DNA of 64,000 bases from Pontederia crassipes. Its lineage: Eukaryota > Streptophyta > Magnoliopsida > Commelinales > Pontederiaceae. A program made the position numbers and the translations under genes. The DNA lies in NCBI GenBank assembly GCA_030549335.1, contig CM060189.1, positions 33,565,001 to 33,629,000 on the forward strand. Direction: 5' to 3'. Numbering within the stretch: the first letter of the stretch is position 1; each line of letters starts with the position of its first letter. The notes under the pieces are model-generated. The model saw nothing but the letters and a program-made list of their open reading frames with translations, was not told the origin of the DNA and did no database searches. This document shows, one piece after another, positions 37,200 to 49,052 of the stretch.

Positions 37200-37560
37200 A
37201 TCTAAGGTACCTTCTTTCGTCGATTTTCGAGTTCTTTGGCTCGCTGTCGTCGTTCAGGTGATCACCGGTCGTCCTTGGCCGGTGTAGAAGGTGCGCCTGG
37301 TCTTTGCGCACGTCGAGGGAGGTCGTCGTGCGTCGAGGAGCCATCGGGCCATGTTTCGCACGTCCGCCGGAGTCGCGGAAGAAGATCGAAGAAGAAGAAG
37401 AATACGGAGAGGTAGAGCGGCGGCCGGCGGGTGGGAATCCAAAGGGGGCGAGGGTGTTCCCTCTCGCCCCTTTTATAGCATCCGCCGGCCAATCATGGGC
37501 GCGATGATCGAAATCCGTCCCATGATCGGCCGTTCTTCATTTTTCCTTTTTTTTGTTTCC
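37200..37560 (-). promoter_or_regulatory. Minus-strand promoter-like segment of a repeat
   Basis: On the minus strand a TATA box (gctataaaagg, 37470-37480) follows GC-rich sequence with catgattggccgg (CCAAT-like). Downstream is a pyrimidine-rich leader and several short open frames with no conserved domain. Together with the repeat array to its left it looks like the promoter of an LTR. Confidence 0.45.
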
Positions 37561-37569
37561 TTATTTACG

Positions 37570-37935
37570 AATTGCAGGCGTTACAGCCTCGACTTCACTT
37601 TGCAGTCGCGCGTGCAAGTGAGCCTAAGCATCTTGCTGTTGTAGAACTCTTCCTGTTGGTCGTCTACGGCGAGAGCATCTTGGGGAGCCTGAATACGTCA
37701 GTTGTGACTAGCAACAACCCGGTGATGCTCAGCGACGGCAATTACCTCAGTGCGTGGATCAACACGACGGAGTCCCTATGGTTCATGTAGATCGCCGAGG
37801 AGCTGCTAAACTATCCAGTGGCGAAGGAAATCCCATTCGCCATGAACACATGCCAAGCTGCATCAGGCCATGGAGGACTACAAGAACTGTCAGTTCGAGA
37901 AAGGAAGCCGTACGTGTAAGAGCAAGAGAGCGCTG
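37570..37935 (+). pseudogene. Unidentified gene fragment
   Basis: GC-richer segment with protein-like plus-strand reading, blocks GESILGSLNTSVVTSNNPVM, LSDGNYLSAWINTTESLWFM and, in other frames, IAEELLNYPVAKEIPFAMNT and MEDYKNCQFEKGSRTCKSKR. A TAG at 37786-37788 and at least one frameshift break it. Compositional contrast with the AT-rich DNA that follows suggests a captured exon. Family not recognised. Confidence 0.4.
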
Positions 37936-37939
37936 AAGA

Positions 37940-38950
37940 GGCTAATAAAGTATTTCTCATTTTATTGCATGTTGTTCACCCTATTATTGCATGTTTTCCT
38001 TCCATTTAATTTTTTATTCAATTAAATAATTTTGTATTGGCCTTGAAAAAATATGTTGAATCATATCATTGTAGTATTTTTATTTATATATTATCATTAA
38101 ACTAATATATTTATATATTAAAAGAGCATTATAATCTTTTGCTAATAAAAGTAACTTATTATTCAATTTATTGCCAGAATATATATACAACTTATAATTA
38201 GTACATTTATATAAATATGTATTTTTTATCTTTTAAAATTGGCTTCGGTATTTAAAATGGGTGGCAAAATCATATTTCTTAACAACTACAACCAAGAGAT
38301 CATTAATTATGCCAAAATGTATGCTTATAGAAAGCAGTTGAATATCATTTATTTGACATTTTTTGGTAAAAAAAATCGTCTTTACAAGCATATTAAGTGG
38401 AATATCAAGTATTCTCAGTTAATAGAAGTGCTCTCTATTTTTTTGTCCTCTGACTCATTGGTGCTTTAAATTCTTTGTGCTTTAATAGTTATGCTACTAC
38501 TCCGTCTCCAATGAAGGTCTTTGTGCATTAAATGCTTTGTAAAGGATCATAGAAGGCAAAGGACAAAATGGGTTAGAAGTTTAAAAATAAGAAAATTGTA
38601 TGAGTTTTTATTCTTAATTACTGAAATAGATAAACGAGAATAAAAAGAGAGAAAATAATAAAAAATATAGAACTAATATAATGCTAAATAATGATAAACA
38701 TATTATGATGAATAAATAAAATCATTGTGATATTAAAAATTAAAATAATAAATGATGAGTAATTGGATTGTGTTTGCAATTAAAGTTGGATTGTAATTAG
38801 ATTCTGTCGGGTTCCTATCAAGTATCAATTCAAACCAACTTGACTATAAATGGGTTGGGTAGTTTTATTGACTGATTAATTTGGTATAATGAAGACAAAA
38901 GTGTAAAATGCAGGTTGAAGATTAGTGATTTTATTAAAAATGATTTATGA
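37940..38950. other. AT-rich intergenic DNA
   Basis: No gene supported; a 76-codon frame at 38239-38469 has no recognisable domain. Confidence 0.45.
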
Positions 38951-39453
38951 TCTTCTATACTAATATAAAATATAGGGAAATTAAATAATGGTGTAAAATG
39001 ATAGAATAAAAACTATAATACTAAAAATAAACAATACATATGTATAAGAATTGATTTAAGAATAAGACTATCATAACAAAAATCATAGGGGCATTAATAA
39101 AACATGATAAAAACATCTAAAAGCTTGATTATAAGCATAAATATTTATCATGATGTTCATTCTTTTAGTACAAATAATAAATAAACAAAATCTTGATAAA
39201 ATAATAAATTATGATAAAACTATTTTATACAACTAAAAAATATCGCAAATGGTTAAAAAAATAAAATAAGCAATTTAGTTTGGTTTAATCCTACTCGAAG
39301 GTTGGATTATCAACTAAGAACACATCTAGAATCTTGATTGTAGAAGGAAAAGTAAAAGCTATATGGTATTAAACTTCCGAATTAAGGGTAATAAAATTTT
39401 AAAAATTATGTAGTAATTATTTAAATCGCGCGATGCGCGATCATGTTGCCTAG
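38951..39453 (+). mobile_element. Non-autonomous Helitron, 503 bp
   Basis: 5' end TCTTCTATACTAATATAAAA preceded by A. 3' end has the hairpin tcgcgc-gat-gcgcga, 11 bases later gcCTAG, then T. This fits the TC...CTRR termini and A/T insertion of plant Helitrons. AT-rich interior, no Rep/helicase ORF, so it depended on an autonomous partner. Lies left of the PDK1 pseudogene. Confidence 0.8.
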
Positions 39454-39654
39454 TTTATCAAATAAGCTATAAGAACAGCCAGCTAAGTGATGGTCATACA
39501 ACTCTAATGTGATTATTCATTAGGGAGTAGCCACATATCATCTTTTTCATATCACTGGCCAAAATATATAGCCTATATTTTCTTTCAGAAAAAATAATTA
39601 AAACGAAAAAGAAAATCTTCTTGCTTAATAAGTAGAGGTTCACAATTTACCCAT

Positions 39655-40528
39655 AGACTATGTTTGGTCTAGAACTTATGCAACTTTGTCCAAATTCTAG
39701 AACTTTGGTCAAACACATCATGTGACGAGAACTTGCAAAGTACGACCGGAACATTTAGCCAAATATTTCAACCGTAAAGTTCTTACTAATAGCAAGAACA
39801 ACCTTTTTTTTTGTTATAAGTTTAAAAGTAAGTGGAGCTACTTTTAGACCTATAATTTATTATTTTAATAATATTGTTATATGTATATATCATATTATAT
39901 ACATATATATTATATACTTATAATATATATTATATTATATTATCATAAATTTATAATTTATTTAGGTATAATAACAAAAGAAGTACATTTATTATTTATT
40001 AAAATTTACTTAGTGTTATAATAAAATATAATTTCCATTATTATTTATTAATAAAAATATATTTTCTTGTTTAAATGTTGACGTAAATATTTTTATTTAT
40101 TTTACTTATCATATATCATAATAAAAATTAACTAGTATGATATTAGTATAATATAATTAAATTATTAATTATGGTATTCTAAATAAGTTATAATTATATA
40201 ATTATTTTATATAATTATGACGTTAAATTTTCTTTTATATTTCATTTTTAGTTATTAATTAGTTTATCTTAATTTTTTTCTTCTATCTAATTTGCTAATT
40301 ATAAAAATATTATGTACTTAATAATATAAAAATAATCTTATAAAATAATAAAATATATATATTTACCTCTTACTTTTTATCCACACACCTACCAAAACTT
40401 ATCTATTAAATCAACTTTTTAAATTCTCATCATTACATTTTTTCATCCAAACACCTACCTAAACTTTTCTATCCAATCGATTAGTTCTCGAAAACTAACT
40501 TTTTTCTAAAATTCTCGTACCAAACAGA
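39655..40528. mobile_element. AT-rich insertion with tgtttggt termini, truncating the PDK1 pseudogene
   Basis: The left end ctatgtttggtctagaac and right end ctcgtaccaaacag form inverted tgtttggt ends around ~870 bp of AT-rich sequence. The right end sits exactly where the PDK1 reading stops (after VLNSS). No target duplication could be matched and no PDK1 sequence was seen on the left, so insertion plus deletion is likely. Confidence 0.4.
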
Positions 40529-40787
40529 AGAATTGAGAACTTCTGGAGGGACATATGCTGCAGTTCCAACAAAAGTGCATGCCTTTTCTTCTGAACAGAG
40601 TAAACAAAAAAAAAGGTGAATATGATTACTTAAGAAACAGTGGCAGGACATGCAAGGAAGTAAAATACTAAAATAACATACTCGCTGAATTTGGAAGGAC
40701 AGTGAGATAACCATCTTTGGTTGGCTTCACACTACCAAAATCAGCAATTTTAATGTGTTCATCCACTGTCAGTAGCAGATTTTCTGG

Positions 40788-40788
40788 C

Positions 40789-40834
<46 letters not shown>
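40788..40834. repeat. (AT)n microsatellite in a PDK1 pseudogene intron
   Basis: About 21 AT units ending just before the acceptor ggcag of the PENLLL exon. Confidence 0.97.
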
Positions 40835-40837
<3 letters not shown>

Positions 40838-40970
40838 GAACAAGGAATGTGGTGGATAAATAAGCATCATCTTCAACTTCCTCTTTCTACCGTAATGTCT
40901 CGACGAATCAACCCCAACACTATGTATATAATTCTAATGCATCAACAACTTCAGCAGCAATTGGACCCTC

Positions 40971-43640
40971 GTGTGGAATTGTCGAGGTGCTCTCAGAAGT
41001 AAGGTCCGGGATAGGCTTAGGTCCTTGATCCAAGAGCATAAACCAGACATTATCATTCTGTTGGAATCTCATGCGATAAGTATGTCTTCTGAACTTATTA
41101 TTAAACATCTTGGTAGCAATTGGACAGGTTGTTTTCAGGCTGGATCTGGCGCATCTGGCGGCATAATCATTGCCTGGCAGATCGGTGCCCAAGTCTCCAT
41201 AATTAACTCTCACTCCCAGCATGTAAATGTGGTTTTACAGTTGATAACTTTTCCTTTCTCTTAACTGCTATTTATGCCAGTAACCTACCAACGAACAGAA
41301 ATGAACTGTGGTTATCTTTACAAAATCTGAACATTGATAACATTCCATGGTTAATTATGGGGGATATGAACTCTATCTGCCTACCTGAAGATAAACGCGG
41401 GAAGCCCCCTTCACTCTTAAGAAATCAATTAGAATATTTAGAAATTTTATACAGAACCAAGGTTTGATTGATATACCCCTCTCTGGATCTCAGTATACTT
41501 GGTGTAATAATAGATCGCAAAATGCTAGAATCTTTTGCAAACTTGACAGGGCCTTAATTAATCATCATTGGCTTCTTCCCTACCCATATCTCTCGTTGAC
41601 CTCTCTCACCGGGGGTACATCTGATCACTCCTCCATCTTATTAAATACAAATAACAAAACACACAACCCTAGATCCTTCAAGTATGAACCTTTCTGGTTT
41701 GAGTATCGGCAACCTAGGGAGATTGTCAGGGATATTTGGGCCAAGAGAACTGGGGGTGCATCCATTAAAAGCTCATTAGATCTCATAAAAAATCAAACAT
41801 TGAAATGGAACAAGACAAGTCTTGGTAGGTTGGAAGTTAGGGCTAGTCTGGTTAGGCATGAGATCTCCATCCTAGAGCAAAAAGATGAGTCATATGATCT
41901 GTCTGATAATGAATTGAAAATCTTAAGATCAAAATATAACCAACAAGCGGCTTTTCTAAGGCAAATTAGTCTCAAATGGTGGGCGAAATCTAGAACTAAC
42001 TGGATTAGGGATGGTGATAAAAACACCATGTTTTTTCACCTCAGCACCATTATCAGAGGTAGGAGAAATCAAATAACCAAAATTAAAAATGAGAATGGCA
42101 CTATGATCACTGATGTGGATGGTATTAGGTCATGTTTCACTAAGCACTATTCAAATTTATGGGCCCCTGATCCTTCACCTCTTCCACATCCTAATGATTG
42201 GCCAACCTTGCCAACTCTTGATAGCTCATGGGTCCCTTCTCTAACCTCACCGGTCACCAATAAAGAGATTAAAGATTGCTTCTGACTTCTGGCACCAGGG
42301 AAAGCCCCTGGACCTGATGGGTTCACTACTGAATTTTTTAGAAATTATTGGGATATTATTGGATTTGATCTATGCTCTGAGATTCAGTCCTTCTTCCTTC
42401 ATAATTAGCTACCCAATGGTTCTGAATTCACTTCTATCACCTTCATACCCAAGAAGAATAACCCATTGGCTGATACTGATTATAGGCCCATATCTTTGTG
42501 CAATATAATTTACAAGGTTATTGCTAAAATCCTAGCTTCTAGACTCAAACCCACTCTTCCTACCTTGGTTGATAGGTCCCAGGCTGCTTTTGTCCAAGAC
42601 AGATCTATCCAAGACAATCTATTGTTAGCTCAGGAAATTACACATTCTATGGCTAAAGGAAGGTCTAAATACCTTATTCTTAAGGCAGATATGAATAAAG
42701 CTTTTGATCGGGTCTCCTGACATGCAGTCTATAAAGTCCTTAGTCTTATGCACTTTCCTCCAAAATTCATTAACTGGATCATGACCTGCATCCAATCACC
42801 AGTCTTCTCCTGTAGCATTAATGGAACCCTATCTCCACCTTTTAAAAGCCACAAGGGTCTAAGACAAGGGGATCCCCTATCCCCCTATCTATTTATCTTG
42901 GTATCACAAGTATTCTCCTCTTTGCTGAATAATCAAGTCAACCGTGGTCATATCAAGCCTTTTAAGATGGGAACCTTTGCTATCAGCCACTTACTCTATG
43001 CTGATGACTTACTAGTATGCATGACTGCAACTGTGTCTAATTGCTCCAAACTAAAAGAGATTTTTAAACAATACAAAAGGCTGACTAATCAGGAAATTAA
43101 CTTGAACAAATTTGCTATCTATTTGCCCCCAAAATTTTCACTTAGAAGGAAACTTTTAATTAGAAACTCTTTAAACATATCATTTGATTCCTTCCCTTTC
43201 ACATACGTGGGAATTCCAATCTCTTATAAATACATCAACAAGGGGTCTCTCATGCATATTGAATCTAAGGCTCACAATAATTTAGCTGGATGGAAGAAAA
43301 AATCCCTCACGCAAGCTGGAAAAATAACTTTAATTAAGTCTACTCTGTCCTCTATTCCAAACTATACCCTCAGTTCTACTCATGTTTCTGTTGGTCTTAT
43401 CAAATCACTTGAACAACTAGCCAGATCCTTCCTTTGGTCATCTTCTGGTGATAAACACGGGTTACACCTTATCAATTGGGATACTGCACTTCGGCCTAAG
43501 CATGAGGGGGGTTCAAACTGCTCTGCTGACAAAAAAAGTCTTATCTATCTTGAACAACTCTCAAGATCCTCTCTGAAATCTACTCACCCAAAAATACAAC
43601 CTTCCACATCCCTAGCACCACACTCTGTCACAGTGGAATA
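40971..43640 (+). pseudogene. LINE ORF2, 5' part: endonuclease and reverse transcriptase
   Basis: Broken into several frames. Endonuclease (40971-41650) keeps the N-terminal WNCRG, the DMN and the SDH motifs in different frames. The linker (41660-42280) is open. RT spans about 42300-43350 with PGPDGF, the RPISL block, SQAAFVQDRSIQDN, ILKADMNKAFDRV, GLRQGDPLSPYL and the YADD active site at about 42999-43010. Downstream are SYVGIP-like and GWKKKSLTQAGKITLIKS blocks. The frame is cut near 43640 by the Copia 5' LTR. Confidence 0.9.
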
Positions 43641-43650
43641 ATCAAGAAGC

Positions 43651-45033
43651 TGTTGGTCTCAAGACCATATTCCATGTATTTTGATGATAGCAAACAAGGA
43701 AGATGATATACTAATTATGCTTAAAGTGATAGTGTGAACAGGTTTAACATTTTTCAAAGAAAAATAGCCGAAGTATTATCTGCAGTAAAAATGGACGACC
43801 GATACTATATCGTTCGACCGTTATAGTAGATAATGGACGACCGAAATGAACGATGGAGTGTCCGCTAATCATAGAATGGAAGAACCTCCGAAAAATGAAC
43901 GACCGATTTATAACCGGTCGACCGTTATTGAAGATAGTGGACGTCCGAAATGGAGAATGGAACATCCGTTAATCACAGAAAGAATCAACCTCTAAAAATG
44001 GGCGACCGATATTAAAGCAGTCGACCGTTATTGAAGATAGTGAACAACCGAAATGGAGGATGAAATGTCCGCTAATCACAGAAAGGATCAACCTCTAAAA
44101 ATGGGCGGCCGATCTTATAACGATCGACCGTTATGAAGAGAATGGACGACCGAAATAGAAGACTGGATCATCCGCTAATCACAGAATGGATTGAATTTCA
44201 GAATCGGTCGATCGATCCACAATCGAGCGACCGTTATGAAAGCAAGAACGGCTATAATTCTTTTACGACTTACTATCAACGGTAAACTGCATAGAAAAGA
44301 CAAAATAACAGATATAATTTTTTAATAAACGGATGACCGATTTGGTAATGGGTGGCCGCTGAAGAAACGACAGACAGAATAACGGTTATTTACTGTGCAA
44401 AACGGACGACCGATACTGAAACGGTCGATCGATTCAGGGCTGACAGCAAAAGCTTTTTGAATTACTTTACAACGGCCAAATTTTCAAGAGAAACTTATAA
44501 AAGGGATCCAAAAGATTGAATGAAGATCATTCAAGCAAGGCAAATCATTCTAAAGCTCCATTCAAATCCAAAACATTTTTCTTGAGCCAAAGTTGTAAAT
44601 CATCCCTTCCCTCTTCTAGTTTCTTAGAAAGAATACTATTTATAAGAAGAAGAGTCTTGGAGGGAATTATTGTTTAGATAGTTTTTTAGAGCTCCTTCTA
44701 AGAAGAGGTGTGCATTACCTCTTGAGCAAAGAAGAAGGCATTGTGGTGTAGAAAGGGTTATCCTCTCCCTATAAGAAAAGAGAAGGATAGTGAATCTCCG
44801 ACGGTCTCAAGGTTGAGGAGTCGGAACGGGGACGTAGGCCAAGGAGTTGGGCCGAACCTCGTCAACATATCGCGTTTTTCTCTTCTCTTACTTATGTTGC
44901 TTCTCTTGTGCTTTTATTACTTATCATTTACTTGCTTGTGATCGTATTCGCTTTAAATTTACTTATACATCTTTTTTTGTTCTAATTTTTTATACACCAA
45001 TTCATCCCCCCTCTTGGTGCTTTCGATCCTACA
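43651..45033 (+). repeat. 5' LTR with clustered GTCGAC-type palindromes
   Basis: Bases 43790-44440 hold about six degenerate units of roughly 115 bp. Each has pairs such as gggcgaccgat...ggtcgaccgttatt and gaatggaacatccgctaatcaca. A TATA-like cttataaaaggg lies near 44500 and the transcribed leader follows. Length 1383 bp. Confidence 0.93.
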
Positions 45034-45088
45034 ATTGGTATCAGAGCCTTCTTGCTCTTGTTTTAAAGATTTAAACATCTTTTGAGCT

Positions 45089-46018
45089 ATGACGTCAAAT
45101 GGTTTTATCTTGGGTGAATGTCAATCTACAAATCGCCCTCCACTTTTTAATGCTTCAAATTTTGCCTATTGAAAAATTAGAATGCAAATTTACATATGCT
45201 CTATTGATATTGATATTTGAGATATAATTGAAAATTATTTTGATTTGTATGGAAAGTCACCTTTGGAATACACCGAAAGTGAAAGGCTACTTGTGAAATT
45301 AGATTGGAAAGCAAAAAATCATCTTTTTTGTGCTTTAGATGCAACGGAATTTAATTGTGTTTCAAATTGTCAAAGTGCTTATGAGATTTGGAGGAAACTT
45401 ATTATTACACATGAAGGTACCGATAAGGTTAAGGAGTCTAGACTTAATATTTTGAATCATCAATATTACTCTTTTAAGATACATGAAAATGAGTCTATAA
45501 ATGAAATGGTTGTGCGTTTTAATGATATTATGAATGGCTTAGCCTCTTTGGGCGAGCCACGGACTAACTCTCAAAAAGTGAAGAAATTTCTCAGGTCCCT
45601 CTCCTCCAAGTGGCATACAAAACAAACCGTGATCGAAGAGAAGGACTTAAACAAGCTATATTTTGATGATCTCATATGATCACTGTTGACTTATGAGATT
45701 GGAGTCAAGGAAGATGAAGAAACAAGTATTTCCAAAAAGAAGACCTTGGCGTTGAAGGCAAAGATGGATGAAAGTGAAACAAGTGAAGAAGATGAAGATG
45801 AGAAGAAGCTAGCCTTGTACGCTAAGAAGCTTGACAAATATCTTAAATTTATCAAGCAAAAGAAGAAATGTGGCTTTTCAAATAGAAGATCATCAAGTAA
45901 AAATCAAATGACGTGTTTTGAATGCAAGAAGGTTGGACATTATAAGAATGAGTGTCCAAATCTAGCCAAGAAGGAAAAAGAAAGAGAAAACTTGAAGAAG
46001 AAAAAGAAAGCTCCTTAA
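45089..46018 (+). pseudogene. Copia gag (UBN2-type) with zinc knuckle
   Basis: Starts MTSNGFILGECQSTNRPPLF at 45089. In-frame TGA codons at 45170-45172 and 45218-45220 (Trp positions) interrupt it; the frame from 45245 to 45679 keeps the UBN2-like core (LVKLDWKAKNHLFCALDATE, AYEIWRKLIITHEGT, NDIMNGLASLGEP, KVKKFLRSLSSKW). After another stop, the tail from 45686 is Glu/Lys-rich with the knuckle CFECKKVGHYKNEC at about 45914-45955. Gag forms the particle that packages the RNA. Confidence 0.9.
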
Positions 46019-46099
46019 GCCACGTGGGATGGAAGTGAAAATAAAAAAAATGACTCAAACATCTCCTCAAGTGATGATGAAGAAGTTTACATATTTCTA

Positions 46100-46453
46100 A
46101 TGGCAAATAGTTATGAGGTATTATCTAACTCATCTGAATCTAGTGATAGCGAATCTTTCGATATGCATGATGAGTTTAGAATTCTTATAAATAAATATAG
46201 ATCTCTTAAAAAGAAGCATGGTGATTTGAAAATAGAATTTGAAAATATGAAAAATAAGCATGATACTAAAGTTTGTGAAAATTGTGATTTATTAGGTGAT
46301 GAGAATTCTAATTTAGAATTTATGATTGAATCTTTAGAAATGGAAAACAATACCTTGAAACTATCTTATGAAAAACAAACATGTAGTGTTGAAACCTTGA
46401 AAAATGAGCATATTATTTTAAAAGGAAAGTTTGAAAAATTTACAAATGGTTGA
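46100..46453 (+). pseudogene. Gag-pol linker with coiled-coil character and second zinc knuckle
   Basis: Glu/Lys/Asn-rich segment with heptad-like leucines (IEFENMKNKHDTK, LEFMIESLEMENNTLKLSYE). In another frame downstream, at about 46592-46637, the reading CFHCGYQGHYSYEC is a second intact knuckle, matching the one kept at 24767-24808 in the other Sirevirus-like element. Confidence 0.7.
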
Positions 46454-46799
46454 AAAATGCTAGATGTAATGCTATCAACCCAAAGAAGACCTTTTAACAA
46501 AAATGGACTTGGTTTTAACTCATTTGATACTAAGAAGGATAAAAGAATTCTATTTGTTAAAGCATCACAAATCTTCATACAAAATCGCATATTACTTGTT
46601 TTCATTGTGGTTATCAAGGACATTACTCTTATGAATGCAAAGTTCGAATGTGATTAAATAGTGGTATGAAGAAGATTTGAGTCCCTAAAAAGATCATCAC
46701 TAATCAAGTTGGACCCAAGCAATTTTGGGTACCAAAAATATGAGAATCTTAATGTCTTGCTTGTAGGGTGCTCCAAAGGAAATTGAAAGCAAATGGTAT

Positions 46800-47492
46800 T
46801 TGGATAGTGGATGCTCAAGACATATGACGGGTGATCCATCAAACTTTGTTACATTGGAAAAGAAAAATGAAGGAGTCACCTTTGGAGATAATTGCAAAGG
46901 TAGAGTAATTGGCATAGGTAATGCTGGTAAGAATGATAAAATATATTTAGAAAATGTGTGGTTAGTTGAAAATTTAAAACATAATTTAATTAGTATAAGT
47001 CAATTGTGTGATATGAACTATTTAGTGAATTTTGAAAAGGACAAATGTTTGATTTTAGATGAAAGCAAAAAGGTTCTATATATGGGTTTTAGATATAATA
47101 ATGTATACAAATTTGACTTTGAAAATTGGAAAAGTGAAAAATGTCTTAGTGTTATGCATGATGATATAAATCTTTGGCATAGAAGATTAGGATATGTAAA
47201 CTTTAAGTTGTTAAGCAAACTTTCATATCATGAATTAGTTAGAGGTTTATCTAAAATTAAATTTGAGAAAAATAATATTTACGATTTATGTCTTAAAGGT
47301 AAACAAATAAAAAACTCTTTCAAATTAAAGAATGTTATTAGTACACATAGGTCCTTAGAAATTTTACATCTTGACTTATTTGGACCTATTGATATTATAA
47401 GTTTAGGTGGAAAGAAATATGTATTTGTAATTGTTGATGACTCTCTCGTTTTACTTGGACTATTTTTCTTACAAGTAAAGATGAAACTATAA
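46800..47492 (+). pseudogene. Copia protease and gag-pre-integrase
   Basis: Protease active-site block LDSGCSRHMTGD (DSG catalytic triplet) at the start, followed by VTFGDNCKGRVIGIG and NLISISQLCD. The gag-pre-integrase block DINLWHRRLGYVNFKLL carries the HH part of the integrase zinc finger, then the start of the integrase core, LHLDLFGPIDIISLGGKKY with its first catalytic Asp. A frameshift at about 47448 ends the frame. Confidence 0.9.
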
Positions 47493-47494
47493 AT

Positions 47495-47989
47495 ATGTTT
47501 TCTAAATTTGCAAAAAGAGTACAAAATGAACTTGAGTTGAGAATTGCAAAAATTAGAAGTGATCATGGAGGTGAATTCGAAAACTACAAGTTTGAATTGT
47601 TTTGTGAAGAAAATGGAATTACACATAATTTTTCCACACCTAGAACACCTCAACAAAATGGAATAGTAGAAAGAAAAAACAGAACTATTCAAGAAATAGA
47701 TAGAACAATTTTAAATGAAAGTAATTTACCCAAGTATTTTTGGGCGGAAGTCGTAAACACATCATGTTATATTTTAAATAGAGTCCCACTTAGACCCCTT
47801 GAAAAGAAAACATGCTTTGAAATTTTATATGGAAAAAGGCTAAATATTTCATATTTCAAAGTGTTTGGTTGTAAATGTTATATCTTGAATATTAAAGACA
47901 AATTAGGAAAATGTGATGCAAAATGTGATGATGGTATATTTCTTGAATACTCTAGTACTAGTAAAGCATATAGAGTATATAATAAATGA
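47495..47989 (+). pseudogene. Copia integrase, second half
   Basis: Continues the integrase core with IRSDHGGEFENYKFELFCEE (second catalytic Asp) and STPRTPQQNGIVERKNRTIQ (catalytic Glu), then LPKYFWAEVVNTSCYILNRV and the C-terminal KVFGCKCYI region. Ends at TGA where family proteins continue into the RT. Confidence 0.9.
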
Positions 47990-48043
47990 ACATTAGTTGT
48001 TGAAGAATCTATCAATGTTAAATTCAATGAAACTAATGACTTT

Positions 48044-49030
48044 TTGATGAGCAAGCAAGTGAATGATGATGAGGAAGAAATAGTTGAAGTGGAACGACAT
48101 CTTGAAGACATACAAATCCAAAATGAAGAATTGGAAGAAAATAGAATGGATAACTCAAATGTGGAACAAATGGAAGAACCACAAGTGGAGAACAATCAAA
48201 TCATTCTAAGAAATTGGAAACATGCATCATCACATCCATTGGATCAAGTTATAGGTAATATAAATGAAGGTATAAGGACTAGAAACTCTTTGAAAAATTT
48301 ATGTGCTTTTTCAGCTTTTCTTGCTCAATTTGAACTTAGTAACATTGATGAGGCTTTGAATGATTCAAATTGGATAAATACTATGCATGAAGAATTAAAT
48401 AATTTTGAAATAAATCAAGTTTTGAAATTAGTAGAAAGGCCAAAAGATTATCCAATAATTGGTACAAAATGGGTGTTTAAAAATAAGCTAGATGAAAATG
48501 GCATCATAATAAGGAATAAGACAAGACTTGTGGCAAAAGGCTATTCACAAGTAGAAGGAATTGATGTTGAAGAAACTTTTGCTCCCGTCGCTAGACTTGA
48601 GACTATTAGAATACTCTTAGCTTTTGCTTATTTTAAAAGATTTAAACTTTTTCAAATGGATGTAAAATCAGCGTTTTTAAATGGATTTATAAATGAGGAA
48701 GTCTTTGTTGAGCAACCTTAAGGGTTTGAAAATTCAGATTTTCCTAATTATGTATTTAAACTTTCTAAAGCCCTTTATGAAAGATTGAGTACTTTTTTAT
48801 TGAAAATGGTTTTCAAAAAGGAAAAGTTGATACCACATTATTTTTAAAACATTTAGAAGATGACATTTTAATAGTTCACATTTATGTTGATGATATTGTT
48901 TATGGTGCTACTAATGAAAGTTTGTGCAAATGGTTTGAATCTCTTATGCAAAAAGAATTTGAGATGAGTCTTGTAGGTGAGCTCACATTCTTTTTAGAAT
49001 TGCAAGTCAAGCAAAACAAATATTTCTTAA
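48044..49030 (+). pseudogene. Copia reverse transcriptase with a key deletion
   Basis: Contains the acidic linker, then [55 protein letters not shown] and [23 protein letters not shown] at 48719-48721 breaks it. Near 48775 the reading jumps from SKALY to ERLST: about ten codons of the conserved block between these positions in Copia RTs are missing. A one-base frameshift follows, and HIYVDDIVYGATNESL, the catalytic YVDD, lies in another frame at about 48880. This RT cannot be active. Confidence 0.9.
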
Positions 49031-49052
49031 TCTAGAGAAGTATATAAGGAAG

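Noticed and set aside
37144..37500. Several overlapping Arg/Pro-rich frames
   Set aside because: Located in a promoter/leader-like GC-rich segment; frames overlap on both strands without domain signal.
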